From contig NZ_LFNE01000008.1 of NCBI RefSeq assembly GCF_001045455.1, positions 62,001 to 126,000 of the forward strand: a DNA stretch of 64,000 nucleotides, given 5' to 3'. Below, in pieces: positions 8,725 to 16,994 of this stretch (position 1 is the first letter of the stretch; every line of letters starts with the position of its first letter). The translations under genes and the position numbers were made by a program. The notes under the pieces are model-generated. The model saw only the letters and a program-made list of their open reading frames with translations, was not told where the DNA came from and ran no database searches. The DNA is from Chryseobacterium sp. FH2. Its GTDB lineage: Bacteria; Bacteroidota; Bacteroidia; Flavobacteriales; Weeksellaceae.

Positions 8725-9702
8725 TTGGCAAATATCGTAGAAGAAATTAAGCAACCGATTAATGAGGAAATGAAACTTTTTGAAGAGAAGTTTTATGAAT
8801 CGATGCAGAGTAAAGTCCCTTTACTAGATAAAGTTACTCGTTTTATCGTTACTACAAAAGGGAAGCAGATGCGTCCTATGTTTGTTTTTCTTTGTGCAAA
8901 ATTGGTAGGTAATGTCAACGAAAAAACCTATCGTGGTGCTTCTATGATAGAGTTGATCCATACGGCAACTTTGGTGCATGATGATGTGGTGGATGAAAGC
9001 TTTAAACGCCGTAATTTTTTTTCAATCAATGCGTTATGGAAAAATAAAATTGCGGTGTTGGTAGGAGATTATCTTCTTTCAAAATCAGTTTTATTATCAA
9101 CAGATCATAAAGATTATGATTTGTTGTCCGTAATTTCCAGAACAATCCGTGAAATGTCTGAAGGAGAGCTTCTTCAATTGGAAAAAGCCAGAAAATTAGA
9201 TATTACGGAAGATGTTTACTACGAAATTATTCGCCAGAAAACGGCGACTTTAATTGCTGCTTGTTGCGAAATCGGAGTATTGTCAAACAGTACAGATGAA
9301 GTTTTAGCCAAAAAAATGCTTGATTTCGGAACTTATACCGGGATGGCTTTTCAAATTAAAGATGATCTTTTTGATTATTTAAGTTCAAACGTTATCGGAA
9401 AACCGGTAGGAATTGATATTAAAGAACAGAAAATGACATTGCCTTTAATTCATACTTTAAAAATAGCTGGCGAAAAGGACAGAAAATACTATTTTAACAC
9501 GATAAAGCGTTATAATAATGACCAGAAGCGTGTGAAAGAGTTAATTTCTTTCGTTAAAAATTCCGGAGGTTTAGATTATGCCATTAAAGTAATGAAGGAT
9601 TTTCAGCAAAAAGCAAAAGATATTCTGAATGAATTTCCTGATTCTGAAGCAAAAAAATCTTTACATCTTATGCTGGATTACGTAATTGAGAGAAAATTTT
9701 AA
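8725..9702 (+). CDS. Polyprenyl synthetase (trans-isoprenyl diphosphate synthase)
   Basis: Condenses isopentenyl diphosphate units onto an allylic diphosphate; in this setting most likely to make the octa- or similar prenyl chain for menaquinone. The first aspartate-rich motif is in LVHDDVVDE and the second region is QIKDDLFDY; KGKQMRPMFVFL near residue 50 is the conserved basic segment. Length 325 is typical. The reading frame opens with TTG (8725, LANIVEEIKQPINEEM). An ATG 14 codons later is possible, but the residues before it look family-like, so TTG is preferred. Confidence 0.9.
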   Translation: MANIVEEIKQPINEEMKLFEEKFYESMQSKVPLLDKVTRFIVTTKGKQMRPMFVFLCAKLVGNVNEKTYRGASMIELIHTATLVHDDVVDESFKRRNFFSINALWKNKIAVLVGDYLLSKSVLLSTDHKDYDLLSVISRTIREMSEGELLQLEKARKLDITEDVYYEIIRQKTATLIAACCEIGVLSNSTDEVLAKKMLDFGTYTGMAFQIKDDLFDYLSSNVIGKPVGIDIKEQKMTLPLIHTLKIAGEKDRKYYFNTIKRYNNDQKRVKELISFVKNSGGLDYAIKVMKDFQQKAKDILNEFPDSEAKKSLHLMLDYVIERKF

Positions 9703-9703
9703 A

Positions 9704-9997
9704 CTAAATAACTTTCATCGTTACAATAATAACAGCTAATACAATACAAAATAAAGCGATTAAAAATAAATAATCCGCAATATTCTCAAACTTGTTTTCC
9801 TGCTTTTCTTTTTTTGTTCTGATAGCCAAAAATGAGAAAAAACAGCTGAAGGCAAAAAACAGGCAGGCAATTCCGGCAAATTCGTCCAAATGCGTACTCT
9901 GACTAATCTTAGAGATTTTTAAAGAAGTGATAATCACCAGTGAAAACCCTAAAAGATTGCTCGATGCATTGAGGATATGGGATGATTTTCTTTCCAT
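9704..9997 (-). CDS. Small inner-membrane protein, unknown function
   Basis: From ATG 9997 (MERKSSHILNASSNL) the product is 97 residues with three hydrophobic segments: LLGFSLVIITSL, FAGIACLFFAFSCFFSFLAI, and YLFLIALFCIVLAVIIVTM. The second and third are linked by a basic cytoplasmic-type loop (RTKKEKQENKF). An earlier in-frame ATG at 10027 exists. It ends one base from the convergent polyprenyl synthetase gene. I do not recognise the family. Confidence 0.6.
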   Translation of the reverse strand: MERKSSHILNASSNLLGFSLVIITSLKISKISQSTHLDEFAGIACLFFAFSCFFSFLAIRTKKEKQENKFENIADYLFLIALFCIVLAVIIVTMKVI

Positions 9998-10134
9998 GTT
10001 TACAAATTTATTCAAAATAAACCACAATTTTTTTTATTATCAAATTTTTAAAAAAGATTAATAAAAATTAAAATTAATTTAAAAAGTGTATATTAGCAAA
10101 ATACTTGAAGAACAAAAACCTTTTTTATTTGGCT

Positions 10135-12567
10135 ATGCAAACAACTTATATTGAAACACAGCAAATTTCTTTTCAAGATTTTAAAAATCAGATACTTGAG
10201 GATTACAAATTAGGGAGAATTTCTCGCGAAATGTCTTATCTGGGAAGAAGAGAAGTACTTACAGGAAAAGCTAAGTTTGGAATTTTTGGGGATGGTAAAG
10301 AGCTTCCTCAGTTGGCAATGGCGAAAGTTTTCAGAAATGGCGACTTCCGTTCAGGATATTACAGAGATCAGACTTTTTCGTTAGCTGTGGATGCTTTGAC
10401 GGTTGAAAGTTTCTTTGCGCAGTTATATGCGGATACAAGTGTGGAAAGAGAGCCTGCATCGGCGGGAAGACAGATGAACGGCCACTTTGCCACAAGAAGT
10501 TTGAATGAAGACGGAAGCTGGAAAGATTTAACAGCACAAAAAAATATTTCTTCTGATATTTCGCCTACAGCAGGGCAGATGCCTAGATTATTAGGCTTGG
10601 CTCAGGCTTCAAAAATATATAAATCAGTACAATTCGACGGTTCTGAAAAATTCTCAAAAAATGGTAATGAAATCGCTTTTGGAACAATCGGAGATGCTTC
10701 TACGGCAGAAGGTCATTTCTGGGAAACGTTGAATGCAGCCTGTGCGCTTCAGGTTCCGATGGTTGTTTCGATTTGGGATGACGGTTACGGAATATCAGTT
10801 CCTACCAAAAACCAGAGAGCAAAAGCAGATATTGCTGAAATGTTGAGTGGTTTTCAGAGAAAAGAAGGTGAAAATCAAGGTTGTGAAATCATTCAGGTGA
10901 AAGCTTGGGATTATCCATCATTGCTGGATGCTTATGCAAGAGCCGAACAGTTTGCAAGAATGGAAAGCGTTCCTGTAGTTGTTCATGTTATTGAAGTTAC
11001 GCAGCCTCAGGGTCATTCTACTTCAGGTTCTCATGAAAGATATAAAAACGAAGAGCGTTTAGCTTGGGAATCTCAGTTTGACGGGTTAGTAAAATTCAGA
11101 GAATGGATTTTGAATTATTCGATCGAAATTGACGGAAAAGAAGAAATTATCGCAAGTTCAGAAGAATTAGATTCAATCGATGAAGAAGCGAAAAGAACTG
11201 TAAAAGCGGGACAAAAAACGGCTTGGGAAAGCTATCAAAAAACAATTACAGATTTAATTCATTCGGTTCTGCCTTTAGTGGAAAACCTTAAAGGACAAAA
11301 TACTGAAATTGAAAATTATATTAATCAATTCAATAAATTAGTTTCAAAAGCGAAGAAAGATGTTTTCCATTTGATAAGAAAATCTTTACTGGCAACAAGA
11401 GGAACAAATTCTGCGGAAAGAAATCAATTGATGCAGAAATATAATGAGATTTTTGAAGTAGAAAAAGATAATTATTCTTCTCATTTATATTCTCAGTCTC
11501 AGTGGAAAGCTGAAAACGTAAAAGAAATCAAACCAATCTATTCTGACAGCTCTGAAGATGTGGACGGAAGAGTAGTGGTAAGAAATAATTTTGATAAAAT
11601 TTTTGAAAAATACCCTGAAACTTTAGTTTTTGGTGAAGATGCCGGAAATATCGGTGATGTCAACCAGGGCCTTGAAGGAATGCAGGAAAAATACGGTGAT
11701 ATTCGCGTTGCCGATACGGGAATCCGTGAAGCAACGATCTTGGGACAGGGTATCGGTATGGCAATGAGAGGTTTGAGGCCAATTGCCGAAATACAGTATT
11801 TAGACTATATTTTGTACTGTTTGCAAGGAATGAGCGATGATTTGGCGACGGTACAATACAGAACAAAAGGCGGACAAAAAGCTCCTGTAATTATCAGAAC
11901 AAGAGGGCACAGGCTAGAGGGAGTTTGGCATTCAGGTTCTCCGATGGCGGGAATTTTGAATCTTTCAAAAGGTATTTTGGTATTGGTTCCAAGAAACTTA
12001 ACGAAAGCTGCCGGATTCTATAATACCATGCTCCAAAGCGATGATCCTGCGGTTATTGTTGAATGCCTGAACGGTTACAGATTAAAAGAAAAACAACCTG
12101 ATAACTTGGGTGAATTCACTGTTCCTGTAGGGAAAATTGAAGTAACAAGAGAGGGAAAAGATGTTACGTTGGTAACTTACGGCTCGACCTGGAGAATTGT
12201 CATGGAGGCAGCGGAAGAACTTGAAAAATTAGGAATTTCCGCGGAAGTTATTGACGTTCAGTCTTTAATACCTTTTGATTTGACAAATGAAATTGCTGAA
12301 AGCGTGAAGAAAACCAACAGATTAGTAGTAATTGACGAAGATGTGGAAGGTGGAACTTCGGCGTTTATTCTTCAGCAGATTTTAGAGAAACAAAAAGCTT
12401 TCAGATATTTAGATTCTGATCCTTTGACAATTGCTGCAAATGATCACAGACCAGCGTATGCAAGTGATGGAGACTATTTCAGCAAGCCATCTTCAGATGA
12501 TATGGTTGAGAAGATTTACACCATGTTTAATGAAACAAATCCTCAAAAATATCCTGCGATATTTTAA
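10135..12567 (+). CDS. Fused E1 alpha/beta 2-oxo acid dehydrogenase (thiamine-diphosphate enzyme)
   Basis: Both halves of an alpha-2-beta-2-type E1 component in one chain of about 810 residues. The alpha half carries the thiamine-diphosphate signature GDASTAEGHFWETLNAA with DDGYGISVPT, and HSTSGSHERYKNEERL. The beta half carries VFGEDAGNIGDVNQGL, GIREATILGQGIGMAMRG and GHRLEGVWHSGSPMAGI. It would decarboxylate pyruvate or a branched-chain 2-oxo acid and pass the acyl group to a separate E2; the specificity cannot be read from the sequence. ATG 10135 (MQTTYIETQQ) is the likely start; a TTG at 10105 would add ten residues. A terminator follows at 12589. Confidence 0.9.
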   Translation: MQTTYIETQQISFQDFKNQILEDYKLGRISREMSYLGRREVLTGKAKFGIFGDGKELPQLAMAKVFRNGDFRSGYYRDQTFSLAVDALTVESFFAQLYADTSVEREPASAGRQMNGHFATRSLNEDGSWKDLTAQKNISSDISPTAGQMPRLLGLAQASKIYKSVQFDGSEKFSKNGNEIAFGTIGDASTAEGHFWETLNAACALQVPMVVSIWDDGYGISVPTKNQRAKADIAEMLSGFQRKEGENQGCEIIQVKAWDYPSLLDAYARAEQFARMESVPVVVHVIEVTQPQGHSTSGSHERYKNEERLAWESQFDGLVKFREWILNYSIEIDGKEEIIASSEELDSIDEEAKRTVKAGQKTAWESYQKTITDLIHSVLPLVENLKGQNTEIENYINQFNKLVSKAKKDVFHLIRKSLLATRGTNSAERNQLMQKYNEIFEVEKDNYSSHLYSQSQWKAENVKEIKPIYSDSSEDVDGRVVVRNNFDKIFEKYPETLVFGEDAGNIGDVNQGLEGMQEKYGDIRVADTGIREATILGQGIGMAMRGLRPIAEIQYLDYILYCLQGMSDDLATVQYRTKGGQKAPVIIRTRGHRLEGVWHSGSPMAGILNLSKGILVLVPRNLTKAAGFYNTMLQSDDPAVIVECLNGYRLKEKQPDNLGEFTVPVGKIEVTREGKDVTLVTYGSTWRIVMEAAEELEKLGISAEVIDVQSLIPFDLTNEIAESVKKTNRLVVIDEDVEGGTSAFILQQILEKQKAFRYLDSDPLTIAANDHRPAYASDGDYFSKPSSDDMVEKIYTMFNETNPQKYPAIF

Positions 12568-12588
12568 TTGAGTTTTTAGATAAATTTG

Positions 12589-12617
12589 AACCGCTTTCTA
12601 AGGAAAGCGGTTTTTTA
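12589..12617 (+). terminator. Intrinsic terminator after the fused E1 gene
   Basis: Ten-bp stem AACCGCTTTC / GAAAGCGGTT with TAAG loop and a T-run. It also marks the left edge of the RiPP accessory region. Confidence 0.9.
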
Positions 12618-12618
12618 A

Positions 12619-12938
12619 TTATCTTATTTTATAAAAATTTATTGCTTTCTGCTTTAGAGGATTTGTACTCCATTCTTCCCATTCTCCGGTGTAGGGATTA
12701 TAACCGCATTTCAAAGGTTTTGAAATGTCTAATCCGTTTTCATTACTGTGGGTTCTTTCTGTATACGCTCTGCAATCTGTACAAATGTACCTGAACTCAC
12801 AATCTTTGCAGGCTTCTATCTCATCTTTGGTAAGATTCCAGTATTTTTTTTAATCAGCATGTTGTAAAGCCTGCTGTAAACCTATTTCTTTAATATTTCC
12901 GAAGATTTGTGACAATGTTTAATATTCCCGTCTTTGTG
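12619..12938 (-). pseudogene. Fragment of a gwsS-type SPASM gene (C-terminal part, broken)
   Basis: The stretch 12641-12938 is a near copy of 14847-15165, the 3' part of the intact SPASM gene. Read on the minus strand it still gives KKYWNLTKDEIEACKDCEFR and the terminal CGYNPYTGEWEEW, then Q-K-A-I-N-F-Y-K-I-R and a TAA at 12619-12621. It contains a frameshift near the DGNIK segment and an in-frame TAA where the intact copy has QHADFKKYW (QHAD then stop). It joins abruptly to a gwsG fragment at about 12940. A collapsed duplicate, not a functional gene. Confidence 0.85.
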
Positions 12939-12939
12939 C

Positions 12940-13077
12940 CTATTCGTCTGGTTGAATTTCATTAGAAAGTAATGAGTTATCACAATCAATCCTTTCAAAA
13001 TTAGCATTATTAGATATAAGATATTCTATGATTTCATTACCGGAACGATCACTATTTTCTGTTATTATTTTTATCAT
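12940..13077 (-). pseudogene. Fragment of a gwsG-type ATP-grasp gene (first 45 codons)
   Basis: Starts with an ATG at 13077 and matches the first 50 codons of the intact ligase gene at 16994 almost base for base (12978-13077 is virtually identical), apart from a small in-frame deletion (DCDNSLLSNEIQP instead of DCDNFSEYTSIISNEIQP). It ends at a TAG at 12940, where the sequence jumps into the SPASM fragment. The original gene body between has been deleted. Confidence 0.85.
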
Positions 13078-13122
13078 TTAAATATTTTAAATAATCCTCA
13101 AAAGTTAATTTAACAGCATTAT
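13052..13122 (-). pseudogene. Tail fragment of the DUF6624-like gene
   Basis: Encodes NAVKLTFEDYLKYLNDK and NNNRK then stop, identical to the C-terminus of the intact gene ending at 16969, and overlaps the following gwsG fragment start by 26 bp exactly as in the intact locus. Homology to the 17 kb copy begins abruptly at 13122, next to the truncated gwsG2, marking a recombination junction. Confidence 0.8.
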
Positions 13123-13506
13123 CTAACCCAATTTTTTTGCTTGTTCTAGCACTAATAGTTTATTAACACTACTATTACTCTGTTTATTAATGTTTTTTTT
13201 GGACTCAAGTGTTTTTATTATATAATCTTGTAACCAGTGTTGATGTTCATTCATATGAATATCAACTGAGGGATTATTGTAGTGCAAGTGTTTAAAGCGG
13301 AGCCTTCCTCTTCTGTACCAAAAACTGGTAATCTCATCTAAGAAAAATTGTGTTCTGTGACTTTCCAAGAAAATTCTTTTTTTATAAACTTTAATTTCAA
13401 AAATCTCATCTTCATGTACACGAATAAATTTTTTACCCATCTCAGAAAGCCAATTTATAACTTCATTAGTGGTAGTTTCTTGATTTTTCGTTACAATTAA
13501 AATCAT
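13123..13506 (-). pseudogene. Truncated second ATP-grasp peptide ligase (N-terminal domain only)
   Basis: 127 residues. It matches the N-terminal pre-ATP-grasp domain of graspetide-type ligases: MILIVTKNQETTTNEVINWL corresponds to MIKIITENSDRSGNEIIEYL of the intact ligase at 16994, and FWYRRG to VWIRRG. It stops after LEQAKKLG, just where the ATP-grasp fold should begin, at the junction with copied 17-kb sequence. The ATP- and metal-binding residues are therefore all missing. It is a diverged paralogue, not a recent copy. Its ATG overlaps the upstream gene's stop by four bases. It could still be translated, but no ligase activity is expected. Confidence 0.8.
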
Positions 13507-14396
13507 TTCTTTTTTGTTTTTTTGAAAAAATCTTTTCTGATTTCAGCTTCATGTTTCAAACTGGGTAGTCCTATGCTTTTTCTACTTCGATTAACCTGAG
13601 TCGAATCTTGGGTTTTATTTCTATATCTAAACCTTGATGCTGTATTCTTATTATTATCAAAGGTATCTGCCATAAGTGAATAATCCTGAGGGGAACAATC
13701 ACCTGATTTCAAATATTCAAATACTTTGCTTTTAATTATGGGATAACTTTCTGATGATACCATATGGCTCAATAAAGTTGGCATTGCGATAAAAACATCA
13801 TTATTTCCAAGTCGTCCTATTTTTTGTGAAGAAGGAAACCCATAATTTGTAAACGTCCATAGGAAAAGATGTGCATTTTTTTCAACATTCTTTTTGACCA
13901 ATGTTTTATCGTTAGGTCTGCCTACCTGATCTCGTATCATAGCTATTGTGAAAGAATCAATAAGTTGTTTATTTAGACTTTTTTTCCAATCTGCAACTCT
14001 TTGATTTACTTCTGTGCTGTCTATTCCATACTTTTGATAAAGCTTGAATTGGTCTTTATAACTGTCACCATAGGGAGCTATTAAAGGTATCAGTTTATAA
14101 AGACTTTTTTTTCCACCAAAATTTTTATTGTAATCATCAGATATTTTAATATATGTGAAATACTCTTCTATGCGTTCCTGATTTTTAGGTGTATATTTTC
14201 TAAATAATTTACGATATTTTTTTATAGCTTTTTGAGGATTATTTGCCATCCGATAAATACTGTCAATTTCATTTACTCTATTATAATAGGTAATATAATC
14301 GAACTCTCTACTTTTACAAGAATTAAAAAAAAATGTCCATGTTGAAAATATGGCTATTAAGTAAAAAATGGACTTTTTATTAAAATGTTTTTTCAC
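13503..14396 (-). CDS. Lipoprotein, DUF6624-like, of the RiPP locus
   Basis: 297 residues with a lipobox ending at Cys27 (FFFNSCKSRE), so predicted to be a lipid-anchored exported protein. The N-terminal part is helical and TPR-like. The C-terminal part has YGFPSSQKIGRLGNNDVF and the closing RKSIGLPSL, which correspond to KYGFPNEYMVG and RKKIGLPDV in the paralogue at 16969. This pattern resembles the DUF6624 family. Function unknown; presence in both peptide units suggests a role tied to the peptides (export, processing or protection), which is inference. The start codon is GTG at 14396; no in-frame ATG is nearby. Confidence 0.7.
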   Translation of the reverse strand: MKKHFNKKSIFYLIAIFSTWTFFFNSCKSREFDYITYYNRVNEIDSIYRMANNPQKAIKKYRKLFRKYTPKNQERIEEYFTYIKISDDYNKNFGGKKSLYKLIPLIAPYGDSYKDQFKLYQKYGIDSTEVNQRVADWKKSLNKQLIDSFTIAMIRDQVGRPNDKTLVKKNVEKNAHLFLWTFTNYGFPSSQKIGRLGNNDVFIAMPTLLSHMVSSESYPIIKSKVFEYLKSGDCSPQDYSLMADTFDNNKNTASRFRYRNKTQDSTQVNRSRKSIGLPSLKHEAEIRKDFFKKTKKK

Positions 14397-14460
14397 GCAA
14401 AATGTTTTTTATATTGATAAGGGAGATTTATTTTCCCCTTATTTTTATTTTACAAATAAA

Positions 14461-14661
14461 TTATGCATTAGGCCCACAGGTTGTTATCCTACCTTTATAA
14501 CCTCCGCCCGGAGAATCATATACATCATATTCTACACAGTTTTCTCCAACATTTACATTGGATTGTATATTGCATGTGCCTCCTTGAATAGTTTTTAAAT
14601 CTTTTAACTGTTTATTTTCCAAAGAAGAAAAGTTCTTCTTCATGCCTGTTAATTTTTTCAT
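14461..14661 (-). CDS. RiPP precursor peptide 2 (GG-type leader)
   Basis: 66 residues. The leader SSLENKQLKDLKTIQGG ends in a double-glycine motif of the kind cut by C39-type transporter peptidases. The presumed core is TCNIQSNVNVGENCVEY and onward to TTCGPNA, with three Cys and a glycine-rich turn (SPGGGYKG). It lies directly downstream of the SPASM gene and upstream of the second exported protein, and has its own promoter region sharing a roughly 30-bp motif with that of peptide 1. It is probably a substrate of the ATP-grasp/SPASM pair. No transporter is encoded nearby. Confidence 0.75.
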   Translation of the reverse strand: MKKLTGMKKNFSSLENKQLKDLKTIQGGTCNIQSNVNVGENCVEYDVYDSPGGGYKGRITTCGPNA

Positions 14662-14770
14662 TTTTTTTCATTTTAATTTAATAATTATCTTTGTCATATA
14701 AGCCCTGACATGGGGAACCGATCAGTCTTAATATTTATTTTTTGTACTGTACACTTACAAGAATAAATAC

Positions 14771-14799
14771 TTTTATATCAATATTGACAGTACAAATAT
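14771..14799 (-). promoter_or_regulatory. Conserved promoter-proximal motif upstream of precursor peptide 2
   Basis: On the plus strand 14771-14799 starts TTTTATATCAATATTGACA and ends CAAATAT. The region before peptide 1 (18437-18467) starts TTTTATGTCACTATTGACA and ends CAAAAATAT. The two agree at all but a few positions although the surrounding DNA differs. On the minus strand the motif begins with a -7-like box (ATATTTG) and runs downstream. It implies that the two peptide genes share a control element. Confidence 0.65.
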
Positions 14800-14825
14800 T
14801 GGTTTTTAGAAAATCTGAAAACCAT

Positions 14826-15917
14826 TTAATTTTGTATTCCGTAATACTGTATTGCTTTCTGTTTTAGAGGATTTGTACTCCATTCTTCCCATTCTCCGGT
14901 GTAGGGATCATAACCGCATTTCAAAGGTTTTGAAATGTCTAATCCGTTTTCATTACTGTGGGTTCTTTCTGTATACGCTCTGCAATCTGTACAAATGTAC
15001 CTGAACTCACAATCTTTGCAGGCTTCTATTTCATCTTTGGTAAGATTCCAGTATTTTTTGAAATCAGCATGTTGTAAAGCCTGCTCTAAAGTTGTATTTT
15101 TAATATTTCCGAAAGATTCTGGCATTGCAGGACAGTTTTTAATATTCCCGTCTTTGTCTATTGCTATTTTTTTGTGAAGGCAGGAATTGTGATTGACCGC
15201 TTCTGTATACATTTGAATATTGGTGGCAAAATAATCAGATTTAATTTTCCCGCAATGTAATTGGGGACTTATCTTTTGTGTTGTAAAAATTATAAATTTA
15301 GTATTTTTACTATCAATAAAAATATATTCTTCTTTTTTGCTATTGCTGATAATAAAAGAAGTAATCCGAGGATATTCAACAACCATATTTTGTAAAATCT
15401 GTATATTTAAATCAGGAGAAAATTGAAGTATGAAAGATATTGATGAAATTATCATCTCATTTTTATTAATAAAATTTAAAATATCATTAATGATTTCTAA
15501 TTTTATTTTATGATAAAATCTAATTTGTAGAAATTTACAGTTAAGATTATCCAAATTTGTAAACACTTTGAAAAGATTATAATTGCTGGTAGTGTCTAAA
15601 TCTATGATTGCATTTGAAATTTCAAAAGGATAATGAAAATCCAAATCCATTTTCGGATAGTATTTTGGATTTTGTGTAAAGAATATGAATTCTTTTTCTA
15701 ATAGAAAATCAAAATATTCATCTATGATTCCGTCATATTGATTTTTATAATGAATTTTTATATCTTTTTTATTTTTTTTGCCATCAAATTTTTTTAAAAT
15801 ATCATATAAATCATTAGGAATGAATTCATAATTTCCTCTTTGTAAATCACAAATAATACTGTTAATACTTCCCTTAACAGGAATACAGTTAGGGTATAAT
15901 CTGAAGACTTCTTTCAT
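14826..15917 (-). CDS. gwsS: Grasp-with-spasm system SPASM-domain peptide maturase
   Basis: 363 residues. Residues 1-80 look like a PqqD-type peptide-recognition domain (FRLYPNCIPVKGS, then YEFIPNDLYDILKKFDG). The C-terminal SPASM domain holds eight Cys at 222, 246, 262, 300, 303, 309, 312 and 334 (SCLHKKIAIDKDGNIKNCPA; CKDCEFRYICTDC), fitting auxiliary iron-sulfur clusters. No CxxxCxxC radical-SAM motif is present, as is characteristic of the named grasp-with-spasm family. The start codon overlaps the stop of a 55-residue gene (ATGA). Its natural reaction is unknown. Three partial or broken copies of this gene region occur in the window in total, counting this intact one. Confidence 0.87.
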   Translation of the reverse strand: MKEVFRLYPNCIPVKGSINSIICDLQRGNYEFIPNDLYDILKKFDGKKNKKDIKIHYKNQYDGIIDEYFDFLLEKEFIFFTQNPKYYPKMDLDFHYPFEISNAIIDLDTTSNYNLFKVFTNLDNLNCKFLQIRFYHKIKLEIINDILNFINKNEMIISSISFILQFSPDLNIQILQNMVVEYPRITSFIISNSKKEEYIFIDSKNTKFIIFTTQKISPQLHCGKIKSDYFATNIQMYTEAVNHNSCLHKKIAIDKDGNIKNCPAMPESFGNIKNTTLEQALQHADFKKYWNLTKDEIEACKDCEFRYICTDCRAYTERTHSNENGLDISKPLKCGYDPYTGEWEEWSTNPLKQKAIQYYGIQN

Positions 15918-16081
15918 AAAACTTTAGAAATAGGCTTATAAAATATCTGATCAGATATTTTATCTGATTTAATTTTTCTTATTGTAAAAAACTGTCCCTT
16001 CTCAATTTTAATATTTTCTTTAAAAGAATACTGAAGAACAATAGGTATTTTTTCAAAATTATTTCTGACTAGTTTTTTCAT
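15914..16081 (-). CDS. 55-residue protein encoded between gwsG and gwsS
   Basis: ATG at 16081 opens MKKLVRNNFEKIPIVLQYSF, continues KENIKIEKGQFFTIRKIKSD and ends PISKVL. It overlaps the last 23 bp of gwsG and its TGA overlaps the gwsS ATG by four bases, so it bridges the two genes with no gap, the pattern expected of a translationally coupled gene. The product is basic, without a signal peptide or membrane segment. A 26-bp perfect palindrome (15938-15963) lies within its last third. I know no family. Alternatives are that it is a fragment split from one of the maturases, or only a coupling leader. Confidence 0.6.
   Translation of the reverse strand: MKKLVRNNFEKIPIVLQYSFKENIKIEKGQFFTIRKIKSDKISDQIFYKPISKVL
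15938..15963. repeat. 26-bp perfect palindrome inside the gwsG-gwsS gap
   Basis: Two 13-base arms (ATAAAATATCTGA and its complement) meet without a spacer around TGATCA. No T-run follows in the minus direction. It lies within the coding part of the 55-residue gene, 21 bp before the gwsS ATG. A hairpin there could affect gwsS translation or mRNA decay, or the palindrome could bind a protein. Confidence 0.75.
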
Positions 16082-16994
16082 AATCAATTAATTTTTCTGC
16101 AATAAACTTTTCAATATGATAATTACAATTTCTTGAAACCCAATTGAACTGTCCTTGTGGATTGATCTCTAGAAAAACAAATTCATTTTCGGGGGTTAAA
16201 ATAAGATCTATTGAGCATGTGTCGATTTTCTTGTGCTTTAGAAATTTTCTTAGTTTTTGAATTATTTTTTTGGGAAGATTGAATGCAATACATCTATTTT
16301 GTTTTTCAGAATTATAGTTTCTGAAGTCGATTTTAGTTTTCTCGTCATTCTGAGAAAATATAGCCATTGCAAAAAAGCTGTCATCAAAATAAAAAGTTCT
16401 TATTTCTACTTCTTTTTCTATGTACTGCTGAAACTTTGAAACCACAAAGTAATCATGTAATTCATCTAAATGAAAATTTTCAACAATGCATGTTCCTTGG
16501 GACATATAAATAAATTCTTCCGTCTTAAACCTGATAATATCTTTAATAGATTTTGTGATTATTTTCCCGTGTTTTTCTTTAAAAGAAATTACATCTTTTT
16601 TCTTATTTGTAATGAGTGTTTCAGGTATTTTGAAACCACACTCTTTTGCTAGATAAAGATCATATAATTTATTGTGCTGATCTTCTTCTATAAAGTCACC
16701 AAAATAATTTTTATTTCCTTTATTTATCTTTTCATAGAATTTATTTACGATATCACTTTCTTTCCATATATAGTAACTGAATGGGTAATTTAATAATTCA
16801 TTAGGATTTAATTGTCTTGATCCTCTTCTAATCCAAACAACATCTTTTTCTGGTTGAATTTCATTAGAAATAATAGAGGTATATTCACTAAAATTATCAC
16901 AATCAATCCTTTCAAAATTAGCATTATTAGATATAAGATATTCTATGATTTCATTACCGGAACGATCACTATTTTCTGTTATTATTTTTATCAT
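16059..16994 (-). CDS. gwsG: Grasp-with-spasm system ATP-grasp peptide maturase
   Basis: 311-residue ATP-grasp ligase of the graspetide type, expected to link side chains of the precursor peptide by ester or amide bonds at the cost of ATP. The N-terminal pre-ATP-grasp domain runs to about residue 110 (VVWIRRGSRQ at 52-61). The ATP-grasp fold shows GKIITKSI (144-150), QQYIEKEVEIRTFYF (189-203), CSIDLIL (260-266) and FLEINPQGQF (274-283), the last two supplying metal-binding acids. It overlaps the upstream DUF6624-like gene by 26 bp and the downstream small gene by 23 bp, so all are one transcript. Probable targets are peptides 1 and 2. Confidence 0.9.
   Translation of the reverse strand: MIKIITENSDRSGNEIIEYLISNNANFERIDCDNFSEYTSIISNEIQPEKDVVWIRRGSRQLNPNELLNYPFSYYIWKESDIVNKFYEKINKGNKNYFGDFIEEDQHNKLYDLYLAKECGFKIPETLITNKKKDVISFKEKHGKIITKSIKDIIRFKTEEFIYMSQGTCIVENFHLDELHDYFVVSKFQQYIEKEVEIRTFYFDDSFFAMAIFSQNDEKTKIDFRNYNSEKQNRCIAFNLPKKIIQKLRKFLKHKKIDTCSIDLILTPENEFVFLEINPQGQFNWVSRNCNYHIEKFIAEKLIDYEKTSQK

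Noticed and set aside
14685-14693. TATCTTTG on the plus strand before precursor peptide 2
   Set aside because: Faces away from the peptide gene and has no plus-strand gene behind it.
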